Positions 1 through 5,622 of a stretch of 5,622 nucleotides of DNA are shown one piece after another; within the stretch, counting starts at the first letter, position 1, and every line of letters starts with the position of its first letter. The stretch lies in the NCBI GenBank assembly GCA_025360895.1, contig JANYBF010000324.1, forward strand, positions 1 through 5,622, given 5' to 3'. The position numbers and the translations under genes were made by a program. Under the pieces are notes generated by a model. That model saw nothing but the letters and a program-made list of their open reading frames with translations. It was not told where the DNA came from and did not search any database. This stretch comes from Verrucomicrobiota bacterium. GTDB lineage: Bacteria; Verrucomicrobiota; Verrucomicrobiia; Limisphaerales; JADLHS01.

Positions 1-8
1 CTCACCCG

Positions 9-1001
9 ATGCACATCGAAAATCTCCCTCGTTGTCCGCTGGCGCAATTGCCGACGCCGTTGGAATCACTTCCGAGACTGGCACGCAAACTCGGCGGACC
101 GGAGTTGTTCATCAAGCGCGACGACCAGACGGGCCTCGCGCTTGGCGGCAACAAGGCCCGCAAGCTGGAATTTCTGGTTGGGCAGGCATTGGAGCAGGGG
201 GCGGACACGCTCGTCACCGTGGGCGCCGTACAGTCAAATCATTGCCGGCAAACGGCGGCCGCCGCGGCCAAGGCCGCATTAAAGTGTGAGCTGATTCTAA
301 ATGGCAAAAGGCCCGACGTTTCGAATGGCAATCTGCTGCTCTATGAACTGCTGGGCGCCACTTGTCATTGGATTGAACGGTCTCAGCGCCTGACAAAACT
401 GCGCGAACTGTCTGATGAACTACGCGCGCAAGGTCGCAAGCCATACGGGATTCCCGTAGGCGGTTCGAATGGCGTTGGGGCGACAGGTTATGTGGTAGCG
501 ATGCAGGAACTCGCCCGGCAAATGAGCGCCCAAAGGCTTCAAGTGGATCACATCGTGTTTGGTTCGAGTTCCGGTGGGACGCAGGCGGGGATGTTGCTGG
601 GCGCGCGCGTTACAGATTTCAAAGGGCAATTGCATGGGCTGTCCATTGACAAGGATGATCCCGAGTTGGCGGCCTATGAAGCAGAAGTTGCGCAGATTGC
701 GAACGAGTGTGCCGAATACATCGGATCGGAGGAGCGCTTTACCAAGGACGACATCAAAGTGGTTTACGGCTACATGGGTGAAGGCTATGGCATTGTTGGT
801 GACCTGGAACGCGAAGCGATCCAGTCGATGGCACGGTGCGAAGGAATCATCCTCGACCCGGTTTACGCCGGCCGCGCGTTTGGCGCGCTGGTGGATCTGA
901 TTCGCAAGGGCACCTTCAAACAGGGTGAAACCGTTTTATTCTGGCATACGGGCGGCGCCCCGGCGCTGTTTGCTTACGCGCAGGAACTGGCGCCGGCGTA
1001 A
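9..1001 (+). CDS. D-cysteine desulfhydrase / ACC deaminase-family PLP enzyme
   Basis: This 330-residue protein is a complete fold-type II PLP enzyme of the D-cysteine desulfhydrase/1-aminocyclopropane-1-carboxylate deaminase family. D-cysteine desulfhydrase converts D-cysteine to pyruvate, H2S and ammonia in the cytoplasm. Visible signatures in order are IKRDD (35-39), GGNKARKLEF (46-55) with K49 as the expected PLP lysine, QSNH (75-78) with S76 near the active site, IPVGGSN (148-154), the phosphate-binding SSSGGTQAG (186-194), YGYMGEGYG (253-261), DPVYAGRAF (283-291) and HTGGAPALFAY (313-323). The last block and the overall length match E. coli DcyD as I remember it. The ATG at position 9 gives the usual family N-terminus (MHIENLPRCPLAQLPTPLE), but only eight bases precede it, so its ribosome binding site and promoter cannot be judged. 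Substrate is not settled by sequence: ACC deaminase or L-cysteate sulfo-lyase activity are alternatives within the same family, so no gene symbol is assigned. The next gene is 156 bp away, so co-transcription is not obvious. Confidence 0.9.
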   Translation: MHIENLPRCPLAQLPTPLESLPRLARKLGGPELFIKRDDQTGLALGGNKARKLEFLVGQALEQGADTLVTVGAVQSNHCRQTAAAAAKAALKCELILNGKRPDVSNGNLLLYELLGATCHWIERSQRLTKLRELSDELRAQGRKPYGIPVGGSNGVGATGYVVAMQELARQMSAQRLQVDHIVFGSSSGGTQAGMLLGARVTDFKGQLHGLSIDKDDPELAAYEAEVAQIANECAEYIGSEERFTKDDIKVVYGYMGEGYGIVGDLEREAIQSMARCEGIILDPVYAGRAFGALVDLIRKGTFKQGETVLFWHTGGAPALFAYAQELAPA

Positions 1002-1019
1002 AATTAGATTTGCCGGCCA
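988..1019 (+). terminator. Possible hairpin at the end of the desulfhydrase gene
   Basis: A GC-rich inverted repeat spans the stop codon: TGGCGCCGGC at 988-997 can pair with GCCGGCCA at 1012-1019 with small bulges around a 14-nt A/T-rich loop. No T-run follows, so it is not a classical intrinsic terminator. It may only be a 3' end-stabilising hairpin. Confidence 0.25.
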
Positions 1020-1157
1020 CCCACTGACGATGCCATTGGATCAAGGGTTCGGGCTGGCGAATAGGAAGATTCCTGCCCCCATACAAGGGAAACCCTTAGC
1101 CATCAGCCCGTGTTCAATCAGGTTGCTGAGCGACCGTACCGGAGTGAGAGTGAACAT
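1002..1157. other. Intergenic region between the desulfhydrase and the small hypothetical gene
   Basis: This 156-bp stretch holds no credible ORF. It contains a short perfect hairpin, AAGGG-AAA-CCCTT at 1085-1097, about 60 bp ahead of the next start codon. I see no convincing -35/-10 pair, so the promoter of the small gene is not located. Confidence 0.4.
1145..1150 (+). promoter_or_regulatory. Ribosome binding site that decides the start of the small gene
   Basis: The purine-rich stretch GGAGTGAGAG at 1141-1150 lies about 7-13 nt before the ATG at 1158, a workable Shine-Dalgarno spacing. The earlier in-frame ATG at 1110 has no such signal, so translation most likely begins at 1158. Confidence 0.55.
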
Positions 1158-1448
1158 ATGGACACAAACGAGTTACCGATTTCCGCTACCAGCCGGGGAA
1201 GCAAGTTTGACAGTCAATTTCTGAGGCGACTTATCACACGGGTTGTGATTCAGGATATCTCGTCACGCCTTTACTTGAGCGAAGGAGATTTCTGGACCTT
1301 GGAGATTGAAGCCGCGCGATCGTTCGACTCGCGCACGGCGGCCCTTGCCGAAGCAACCCTGCTGGGACTTCACAACGTCCAACTGGTTCTGAGCCGTGAC
1401 ATCAAAGAGTGGGAGATTGTCCCCATCGGAGCCGATCTCATAGCCTAA
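1158..1448 (+). CDS. Small conserved-looking hypothetical protein (96 aa)
   Basis: I do not recognise a named family. The protein starts at the ATG at 1158, chosen over the in-frame ATG at 1110 because of the Shine-Dalgarno sequence just upstream. It is soluble, with no signal peptide or membrane segment. The first 20 residues are polar and probably disordered. The core (about 25-90) reads as strand, strand, helix, strand: ITRVVIQDISSRLYL, then a GDFWTLEIEAARSFDS block (43-58), an alanine-rich helix (60-70), then NVQLVLSRD (73-81). The pattern W-x(5)-AAR-x-F followed by an Ala/Leu helix and a VxLVL strand resembles short uncharacterised proteins I associate with Verrucomicrobiota and Planctomycetota; this is from memory and not checked. 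It stands alone on its strand, with the next gene convergent. Codon use is like its neighbours. Reality of the gene is fairly likely; function is unknown. Confidence 0.7.
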   Translation: MDTNELPISATSRGSKFDSQFLRRLITRVVIQDISSRLYLSEGDFWTLEIEAARSFDSRTAALAEATLLGLHNVQLVLSRDIKEWEIVPIGADLIA

Positions 1449-1455
1449 CGCCCAT

Positions 1456-1509
1456 GGCGGTTTTATTTGTGCCGCCGGTCTCAATGTGGCGCCGGGGTTT
1501 TGTCCGGCG
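1456..1509 (+). terminator. Pair of GC-rich hairpins after the small gene
   Basis: Two stem-loops follow the stop codon at 1446-1448: GGCGG (1456-1460) with CCGCC (1472-1476) around an 11-nt T-rich loop, and a perfect CGCCGG (1490-1495) with CCGGCG (1504-1509) around an 8-nt loop. Their position fits transcription termination or 3' end protection, but neither is followed by a T-run. Confidence 0.35.
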
Positions 1510-1776
1510 GGCGCAGACTTGCGACACCTTCACCCGCAGTCATCAAACTGGCTGGGGCTGATCGTCGGCAGAGGCCGTGGCCCATTATGCCACGCGGTCA
1601 GGGGTTGTTCCGGCCAATCAATGGTGACGATGTCTGCAGTTGCATCCGCAGCGGGCACGAGGTCCACCGGCTCTACAACTACAGGAGAGGATTGCGCAGG
1701 CTTGGAGTCCTTTCTACAGGCGTACCGGACGAGCAGGCGCAATGGAAATCCACTCACGCGGTTGACTCTACGTACC

Positions 1777-1791
1777 TGCTCATATTGAGCA
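1777..1791 (-). terminator. Short hairpin just after the TIGR03790 gene
   Basis: TGCTCA-TAT-TGAGCA is a perfect 6-bp stem with a 3-nt loop, lying 6 bp beyond the stop codon of the minus-strand gene. There is no T-run on the minus strand, so a terminator role is only suggested by position. Confidence 0.3.
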
Positions 1792-1797
1792 AGTGAA

Positions 1798-3408
1798 TTA
1801 TTGGGCCATGAGCGATGCCAGCCGCTGGCGAATCAATGGAGTGTCCGGATAATCCGGGGCTTCCGCCAGCAAATCTTCGTAATTTATACGGGCAGCGCCC
1901 ACGCGATTTTCCGCCAACAATTTTTCGCCGAGCGTCAGGCGCAAACGCAGACGTTGCATTGGCGAGGGATCCAACAAAAGGGCGCGCTGGTAGGCGGCAA
2001 TTGCCGAAGCCGGTTTGCCCTGGGCGGCGTAAAGGTCCCCGAGTTTCGCTGTTAATATCGCACTTTTACTGGTCGTCGGGGCGTCTTCCAAGGAAATCGT
2101 GAGGGTGGTTTGATTTACGCTGCGCACCAAGGCGAGATTAAAGAGGCGCAGGAGCGACCATTCGATGAATTTGCTCTTCCGCTCCTGGAGTTCTGCTTGG
2201 AATTGCAACGGGGATTTGCCGAACGGACGATACAATGGGTCCCCCACCACGGTCGTTTGCCAGGATAGAACCGGTTGGGCAGCGCAGGCCGCTTCACCGA
2301 AAGTGAACCCGAGGTACAGCCAGCGTCCCGCGAACATTCCAACCTCCGGGGTGCCACCAAGATACGGTTCGTCCACGCACCCCATGCTGCATGTCGCGCC
2401 TCTGCTGAGGAGCGGGCCGACCCAGTTATTGGTAGTGGTGCGCAATGAGGCCGCGCTGTAGGAGTGCAAATGATACGCGAAGGCCCCCGGCATGAATTCC
2501 ACCTGTGGTTGGGTGAATGGTCCCGCGACGTTCTCGGTGTACCAGCCCATATAAATTGCGATATGGTCCATTGGAAAGCCCGCCGGCCACACGGAGGAAT
2601 TTTCATCCACGATCGTCTCGAAGCCAACTTGGCGTGCCATTTGGGCGGCGCTCCGAATCCAATCGTCGCCCGGTTTGTAAGCGGGATCGGTGATGTTTCG
2701 CAGATCAAAATACGCCCGCCCCCACAAGCCGTCGGCTTCGGCCTGCAAAGCTTTGTCCACCAGCCCCCGGGCCAACTCGGGCGTGGCGGCGTCCAAGCGC
2801 GCGACGATCAAGACGCCGTTGGTCGGATTTAGCAAAGCCGCATTCGTAACCCCAAAGACTGGATTAACCGCCGGCCCCGCAAGGGTGGGGTTTTGGTGGA
2901 TCCGCGGCAAGCAGGCCAGCTCACTGTCCACGGCGGCTTCATTCCGGCGGAACTCCGGGCGAAGGGTTTCTTCAGCAGTTTCGTGCAGCGCCTCGTCGCG
3001 CAGAATTTTCAGCGGGACTCCGTAACACAGAACGACGTAGCGAATTTTCGACTCCACAACTTTGCGCGCAACGCGGACGGGTTGACCGTTGGTGCCGGGT
3101 AAATCGTCGCTCCCAATCTGCCAGAGTTTTTGATCTTCGAGCTTCTTAGCGAGGGGGCGTTGCAGGTTGTCGCGAAACTCAGCGCGCGAGATTGTCTCGC
3201 TCGCAGTCAGTTTGAAACCGAAAATCTGTTCCTTTGGCACGTTGCGTTTACTGGCGTAGTACTCGGCCAGCGCTTTCGACTCCGGCAGCCGCGAATTGTA
3301 AACGACCACGACTTCTTCGCCGCCGGCAAGCACCAGCCCCGGCGCCACCAAGGTGGACAGGCAGCCGGCCAGCGCGACGATGGGTAAAAGAATTCTCATG
3401 CTAGGCAT
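1798..3408 (-). CDS. Exported TIGR03790-family protein with C-terminal TPR-like repeats
   Basis: This 536-residue protein matches the TIGR03790 family of unknown function as I know it. A signal sequence occupies residues 1-29: R5, then a hydrophobic core, with a lipobox-like LAGC at 13-16 and an alternative signal peptidase I site near VLA-GG (26-30). The family domain runs from about 33 to 400: VVVVYNSRLPESKALAEYYASKRNVP (33-58), IRYVVLCYGVP (122-132), VLIVARLD (199-206), IYMGWYTENVAGPF (285-298), AYHLHSYSAASLR (311-323), GATCSMGCVDEPYL (337-350) and VVGDPLYRPF (387-396). Residues 449-520 look like two TPR units, the first containing LGDLYAAQGKPASAIAAYQRAL. The start is either the ATG at 3408, overlapping the upstream gene's stop by 8 bases, or an in-frame ATG at 3399, one base after that stop; neither has a strong Shine-Dalgarno. 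The close junction implies co-transcription with the MBL hydrolase gene. It should act in the periplasm or at the membrane. Biochemical function is unknown. Confidence 0.85.
   Translation of the reverse strand: MPSMRILLPIVALAGCLSTLVAPGLVLAGGEEVVVVYNSRLPESKALAEYYASKRNVPKEQIFGFKLTASETISRAEFRDNLQRPLAKKLEDQKLWQIGSDDLPGTNGQPVRVARKVVESKIRYVVLCYGVPLKILRDEALHETAEETLRPEFRRNEAAVDSELACLPRIHQNPTLAGPAVNPVFGVTNAALLNPTNGVLIVARLDAATPELARGLVDKALQAEADGLWGRAYFDLRNITDPAYKPGDDWIRSAAQMARQVGFETIVDENSSVWPAGFPMDHIAIYMGWYTENVAGPFTQPQVEFMPGAFAYHLHSYSAASLRTTTNNWVGPLLSRGATCSMGCVDEPYLGGTPEVGMFAGRWLYLGFTFGEAACAAQPVLSWQTTVVGDPLYRPFGKSPLQFQAELQERKSKFIEWSLLRLFNLALVRSVNQTTLTISLEDAPTTSKSAILTAKLGDLYAAQGKPASAIAAYQRALLLDPSPMQRLRLRLTLGEKLLAENRVGAARINYEDLLAEAPDYPDTPLIRQRLASLMAQ
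3401..3408 (-). other. 8-base stop/start overlap (translational coupling)
   Basis: On the minus strand the sequence ATGCCTAG contains both the start ATG of the TIGR03790 gene (3408-3406) and the TAG stop of the MBL gene (3403-3401). Such overlaps usually mean a shared mRNA and coupled translation. A second in-frame ATG at 3399-3397 would instead leave a one-base gap; both support co-transcription. Confidence 0.6.
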
Positions 3409-4189
3409 CGCCCGCTACTTTCAGCCCGTCCCAAGCAAACCACACGCCCGCCGGCAACTCGGCCTGCGCCGGTTCGTGGTCGAACGCATCGGTCAAATGC
3501 GTGAGGTAAGTCCGTCCGGCGCCGATGCGCCGCGCGGCGGTGAGGGCTTCGTCCAGGCACATGTGCGTTGGATGCACCGAATAACGCAATGCGTCCAGGA
3601 CAACGATCTCGACGCCTCGCACCTGCTCGATCACCGTCGAGGGGACTTCCTTGCAATCATTCAAGTAGGCGAGCCGTTTTCGGCCGTTCTGGGTGAACAA
3701 GTATCCGTTCGTAATAAACTGGCCATGCGGCAAGGGCAGGGGAGTGATTTCCAAATCACCGAGCGTGAACGGCCCGTCAATGATTCGCGGGTCGGGCATG
3801 AAATAGCCCTTCGGCCAGGGGCCATTGTGAAAGGCGTATCGAAACACGCGGCGCAAATCCTCCATGGTTTCGGCACTGGCATGAATCGGGAGCGGGGTGC
3901 CGCCGCGCAAGTCGCAAAAACGTCGGCAATCATCCAACCCCATGATGTGATCCGCATGGGAATGGGTGAAGATCACCGCGTCCACCTGACGAATATTTTC
4001 CCGAAGGCATTGCAGACGCAACTCGGGTGTGGTGTCCACGAGGAAGCAAATGTCCCCGGTCGTCACGTAAATGGAAGGGCGGGTGCGGTGATTTTTCGGA
4101 TTGGCCAGGAATTCCGGCGGGTAATCTTTACCGATAAGGGGCACGCCTTGCGACGTACCGCTGCCAAGAAAAGTGAAGTTGAAAGGCAT
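3401..4189 (-). CDS. MBL-fold metallo-hydrolase, PhnP/COG1235-like
   Basis: The 262-residue protein is a metallo-beta-lactamase-fold hydrolase resembling PhnP-type phosphodiesterases. It starts FTFLGSGTSQGVPLIG (5-20), the typical first strand and turn of this group. The metal ligands are all visible: HSHADH (76-81, giving H76, H78, D80, H81), H155 in LPLPHGQ, D178 in YLNDCK, and H231 in YLTHLTD. DALRYSVHPTHM (199-210) is the usual late block, with H206 and H209. A two-metal hydrolytic site, probably acting on a phosphodiester or similar substrate, follows from the family; the substrate is not known. The ATG at 4189 was chosen because residues before it (an open frame runs up to 4276) are unlike the family and would lie inside an intergenic repeat. 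It has no clear Shine-Dalgarno. There is no signal peptide, so it is cytoplasmic. The cysteines that bind a structural zinc in classic PhnP are missing here. It is first in a two-gene unit with the exported TIGR03790 gene. Confidence 0.9.
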   Translation of the reverse strand: MPFNFTFLGSGTSQGVPLIGKDYPPEFLANPKNHRTRPSIYVTTGDICFLVDTTPELRLQCLRENIRQVDAVIFTHSHADHIMGLDDCRRFCDLRGGTPLPIHASAETMEDLRRVFRYAFHNGPWPKGYFMPDPRIIDGPFTLGDLEITPLPLPHGQFITNGYLFTQNGRKRLAYLNDCKEVPSTVIEQVRGVEIVVLDALRYSVHPTHMCLDEALTAARRIGAGRTYLTHLTDAFDHEPAQAELPAGVWFAWDGLKVAGDA

Positions 4190-4246
4190 GATTAAGCGAT
4201 AACCATTCAGTCGGAATTCAACGCAATGGCGCCAAGCGGCCTGATT

Positions 4247-4388
4247 AAACGCAGAGGACGCCAAGGTTCTCGCCAAGGCCGCAAAGAAAACCCGCCGCCG
4301 CCTTCCTCGGCGACGATCTTTACGTCTTCTGAGTTAAAAATGGTTTTCAAACCCCTTGCGCCTTCGCACCTTTGCGCCTTGGCGTTGA
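4247..4388. repeat. Intergenic hairpin repeat element (AACGC...GCGTT ends)
   Basis: The segment is built from repeated GCCAAGG/GCAAAG-type words arranged as an imperfect palindrome. The ends are AACGC (4248-4252) and GCGTT (4382-4386). The main arms, CGCCAAGG-c-CGCAAAG at 4271-4286 and CTTTGCGCCTTGGCG at 4370-4384, pair over 15 bp with one bulged base at 4279. Inside them GAAAACC (4286-4292) pairs with GGTTTTC (4342-4348), and CGCCG (4296-4300) pairs with CGGCG (4308-4312). From memory, sequences of this kind are dispersed in many environmental bacterial genomes and produce spurious short proteins containing NAKAQR-EGA; the minus strand here gives FNAKAQRCEGARG. It is non-autonomous and carries no transposase. 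Copy number in this genome cannot be seen from the window. Confidence 0.65.
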
Positions 4389-4405
4389 AAGCCTTCCTTT
4401 TTCTT

Positions 4406-4434
4406 TTGCCGAATGTTCGTCGCATCGCTCTAAT
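4406..4434 (+). promoter_or_regulatory. Candidate sigma70-type promoter of recN
   Basis: TTGCCG (4406-4411, 4/6 to TTGACA) and TCTAAT (4429-4434, 5/6 to TATAAT) are separated by exactly 17 bp. Transcription would begin near 4441, leaving a leader of about a dozen bases with no Shine-Dalgarno before the recN ATG at 4453. A small palindrome CGAATGTTCG (4410-4419) overlaps the -35 edge and spacer. Confidence 0.45.
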
Positions 4435-4452
4435 GACGCGCGGACTTTACCC

Positions 4453-5622
4453 ATGTTGACGACGCTACGCATTAAAAACCTCGCCTTGGTGAGCGACCTG
4501 ACGCTGGAGCTTTCGCCCGGCTACAATGCCATCACCGGCGAAACCGGTGCGGGCAAGTCCATAGTCATCGGCGCGCTCAACCTCGTGCTTGGGCAACGGG
4601 CCGACCGCGGGCTGATCCGCAGTGGCAGCGATGCTTGTTCCGTGGAAGCCGTTTTCGACGTGGCGAAACTCCGGGCGCCGATCAAATCTTTTCTTGAGGA
4701 AAATGGCCTCGAACCGTGCGAAGAAAATCAACTCGTCCTCAAGCGTACGTTCACTAGCACGGGTACGAACCGCCAATTCGTCAACGGCTCGGCTACGACG
4801 CTCAATGTGCTTGCCGGCATCGGTGAATGGCTGGTGGACATGCACGGGCCGCATGATCACCAATCGCTTCTGCATCCGGCGAAGCAACTCGCGATTCTCG
4901 ATGCGTTTGGCGGATTGGAAACGGAGCGCGCGGCATTTGGGGAATTAGTGCGTCGGCGGGTTGCGTTGGAGACGGAAAAAGCATCCCTGATTGTGGACGA
5001 GAAGACGTACGCACAGCAACTCGACCTGTTGAAGTTTCAGGTGAAGGAAATCGAAGCCGCCCGGTTTCAGCCGGACGAAGAAGCGCAGATTGAGCAAGGA
5101 CACCATCGCACCAGTAACGCCGCGAAGCTTTTGTCGTTGAGCCAGACCGCACTTGATCTGTTGAGCGAAAATGAAAGTTCACTGCTCACGCAGGCGGGCA
5201 GCATCGGGCGCACGTTGCAGGAACTGCAGCGCATGGATGCGGGTGCAGCTCCGCTGACGGAACTGCACGCCCAGGCCGTTGCCACGTGGCGGGATTTGCA
5301 GAGTGAGCTTTCGCGGTACGCGGACAAGGTGGACGTTGATCCCGCGCGCTTGCAGGAATTGGAGGAGCGGCTCAATCTCATCCACACGCTGAAGCGTAAA
5401 TATGGCGCCTCGCTCGCAGAGGTCATCGCGTTTGGTGATGAGGCAAGGCGCCAGTTGCCAAGCCTTGAATCCCGCGATGCCGAACTTGCCCGTCTGAACG
5501 CCGCGCTCACCAAATTGGACGGGGAGTTGTTGCTCGCGGGAAAGAAGCTTTCCACCGAACGTCGCAAGGTGATTCCGCAACTTGCCCGGGCTGTCAGCCG
5601 GCAACTGGCGGATCTGGGTTTC
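4453..5622 (+). CDS. recN: DNA repair protein RecN, N-terminal part (cut by the window end)
   Basis: The reading frame is open from the ATG at 4453 to the last base, giving 390 codons of a protein that is usually about 550-570 residues. RecN is an SMC-like cytoplasmic ATPase that acts early in RecA-dependent double-strand-break repair. The N-terminus MLTTLRIKNLALVSDLTLEL is typical. Walker A is GETGAGKS (29-36, K35). LGQRADRGLIRSG (46-58) and LKRTFTSTGTNRQFVNGS (96-113) are standard RecN blocks, and DMHGPHDHQSLLHP (129-142) is the loop usually written HGQHEHQ. From about 155 to 390 the sequence is heptad-rich and charged (for example QLDLLKFQVKEIEAARFQPDEE), forming the first coiled-coil arm and its return. 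The ABC signature, Walker B and D-loop lie beyond the window. The start is fixed by family alignment; there is no Shine-Dalgarno. It is transcribed divergently from the MBL gene. Confidence 0.95.
   Translation, partial: MLTTLRIKNLALVSDLTLELSPGYNAITGETGAGKSIVIGALNLVLGQRADRGLIRSGSDACSVEAVFDVAKLRAPIKSFLEENGLEPCEENQLVLKRTFTSTGTNRQFVNGSATTLNVLAGIGEWLVDMHGPHDHQSLLHPAKQLAILDAFGGLETERAAFGELVRRRVALETEKASLIVDEKTYAQQLDLLKFQVKEIEAARFQPDEEAQIEQGHHRTSNAAKLLSLSQTALDLLSENESSLLTQAGSIGRTLQELQRMDAGAAPLTELHAQAVATWRDLQSELSRYADKVDVDPARLQELEERLNLIHTLKRKYGASLAEVIAFGDEARRQLPSLESRDAELARLNAALTKLDGELLLAGKKLSTERRKVIPQLARAVSRQLADLGF

Larger units (their letters stand above)
1449..1797. other. Convergent intergenic region, no supported gene
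   Basis: This 349-bp gap separates the 3' ends of two convergent genes. Several overlapping short ORFs exist on both strands, but none has a ribosome binding site or a recognisable product. The left part (1456-1509) is GC-rich with hairpins; the right end (1777-1791) carries a short hairpin next to the stop of the minus-strand gene. The best coding candidate is a 75-codon GTG-started minus-strand reading frame at 1530-1757, proline-rich with a weak Cys after a short hydrophobic stretch. I do not call it a gene. Confidence 0.5.
4190..4452. other. Divergent intergenic region between the MBL gene and recN
   Basis: This 263-bp region must hold the promoters of both the minus-strand MBL/TIGR03790 unit and plus-strand recN. 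Most of it (about 4247-4388) is an inverted-repeat element, leaving roughly 57 bp next to the MBL start and 65 bp next to recN for regulatory signals. I see no clear sigma70 promoter for the MBL side. No coding sequence is supported. Confidence 0.6.

Noticed and set aside
1530..1757. Minus-strand GTG-started frame of 75 codons downstream of the TIGR03790 gene, with CRKDSKPAQSSP after a short hydrophobic stretch, suggesting a tiny lipoprotein.
   Set aside because: It has no ribosome binding site, no positively charged n-region or proper hydrophobic core, no known match, and competes with equally long frames on the other strand.
1467..1796. Plus-strand frames of about 100-109 codons in the convergent gap.
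   Set aside because: They are rich in Arg, Gly, Ser and Cys in the way of random GC-rich frames, overlap each other, and have no start signal or recognisable domain.
3353..4195. A 280-codon plus-strand frame antisense to the MBL gene.
   Set aside because: The opposite strand encodes a clear metallo-hydrolase with every catalytic ligand; this frame is an antisense shadow with no recognisable domain.
4190..4276. A 29-residue N-terminal extension of the MBL hydrolase.
   Set aside because: It runs into the repeat element, does not resemble family N-termini, and the ATG at 4189 gives the standard start of the fold.
4207..4425. Minus-strand 72-codon frame containing FNAKAQRCEGARG.
   Set aside because: It is the translation of the inverted-repeat element and resembles spurious proteins known from such repeats, not a real gene.
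4465..5604. Several minus-strand frames of 126-166 codons opposite recN.
   Set aside because: They are antisense to an unambiguous RecN with Walker A and coiled coil, and show Ser/Arg-rich compositions typical of shadow frames.

Overview
This window is ordinary chromosomal DNA of a GC-rich Gram-negative bacterium, most likely a member of the Verrucomicrobiota (Pedosphaera/Limisphaera-like). No single marker proves this. The hints are a TIGR03790-type secreted protein, a RecN with an HGPHDHQ loop, a small W/AR-F motif protein of a kind I associate with that phylum, starts with little or no Shine-Dalgarno signal, and a dispersed intergenic repeat common in such genomes.

Layout from left to right. 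(1) Positions 9-1001, plus strand: a complete PLP-dependent D-cysteine desulfhydrase/ACC deaminase-family enzyme. (2) Positions 1158-1448, plus strand: a small uncharacterised protein with a good ribosome binding site. (3) Positions 1449-1797: a convergent intergenic gap with GC-rich hairpins and no convincing gene. (4) Positions 4189 down to 1798, minus strand: a two-gene unit. The first gene is a PhnP-like metallo-beta-lactamase-fold hydrolase. Its stop overlaps the start of an exported TIGR03790 protein with C-terminal TPR-like repeats. (5) Positions 4190-4452: a divergent intergenic region holding a roughly 140-bp inverted-repeat element and a plausible sigma70-type promoter for the next gene. 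(6) Positions 4453 to the window end, plus strand: the N-terminal 390 codons of the DNA repair ATPase RecN, cut by the window edge.

The genes do not form an obvious shared pathway. The desulfhydrase is amino-acid/sulfur metabolism, the MBL hydrolase and TIGR03790 pair is probably co-transcribed but of unknown joint role, and RecN is double-strand-break repair. I found no phage, insertion sequence, CRISPR array or defence system. The points most worth a second look are a possible clan-CD protease-like His/Cys arrangement in the TIGR03790 protein, the hairpin repeat between the divergent genes, and a LexA-like half-site in the recN promoter.
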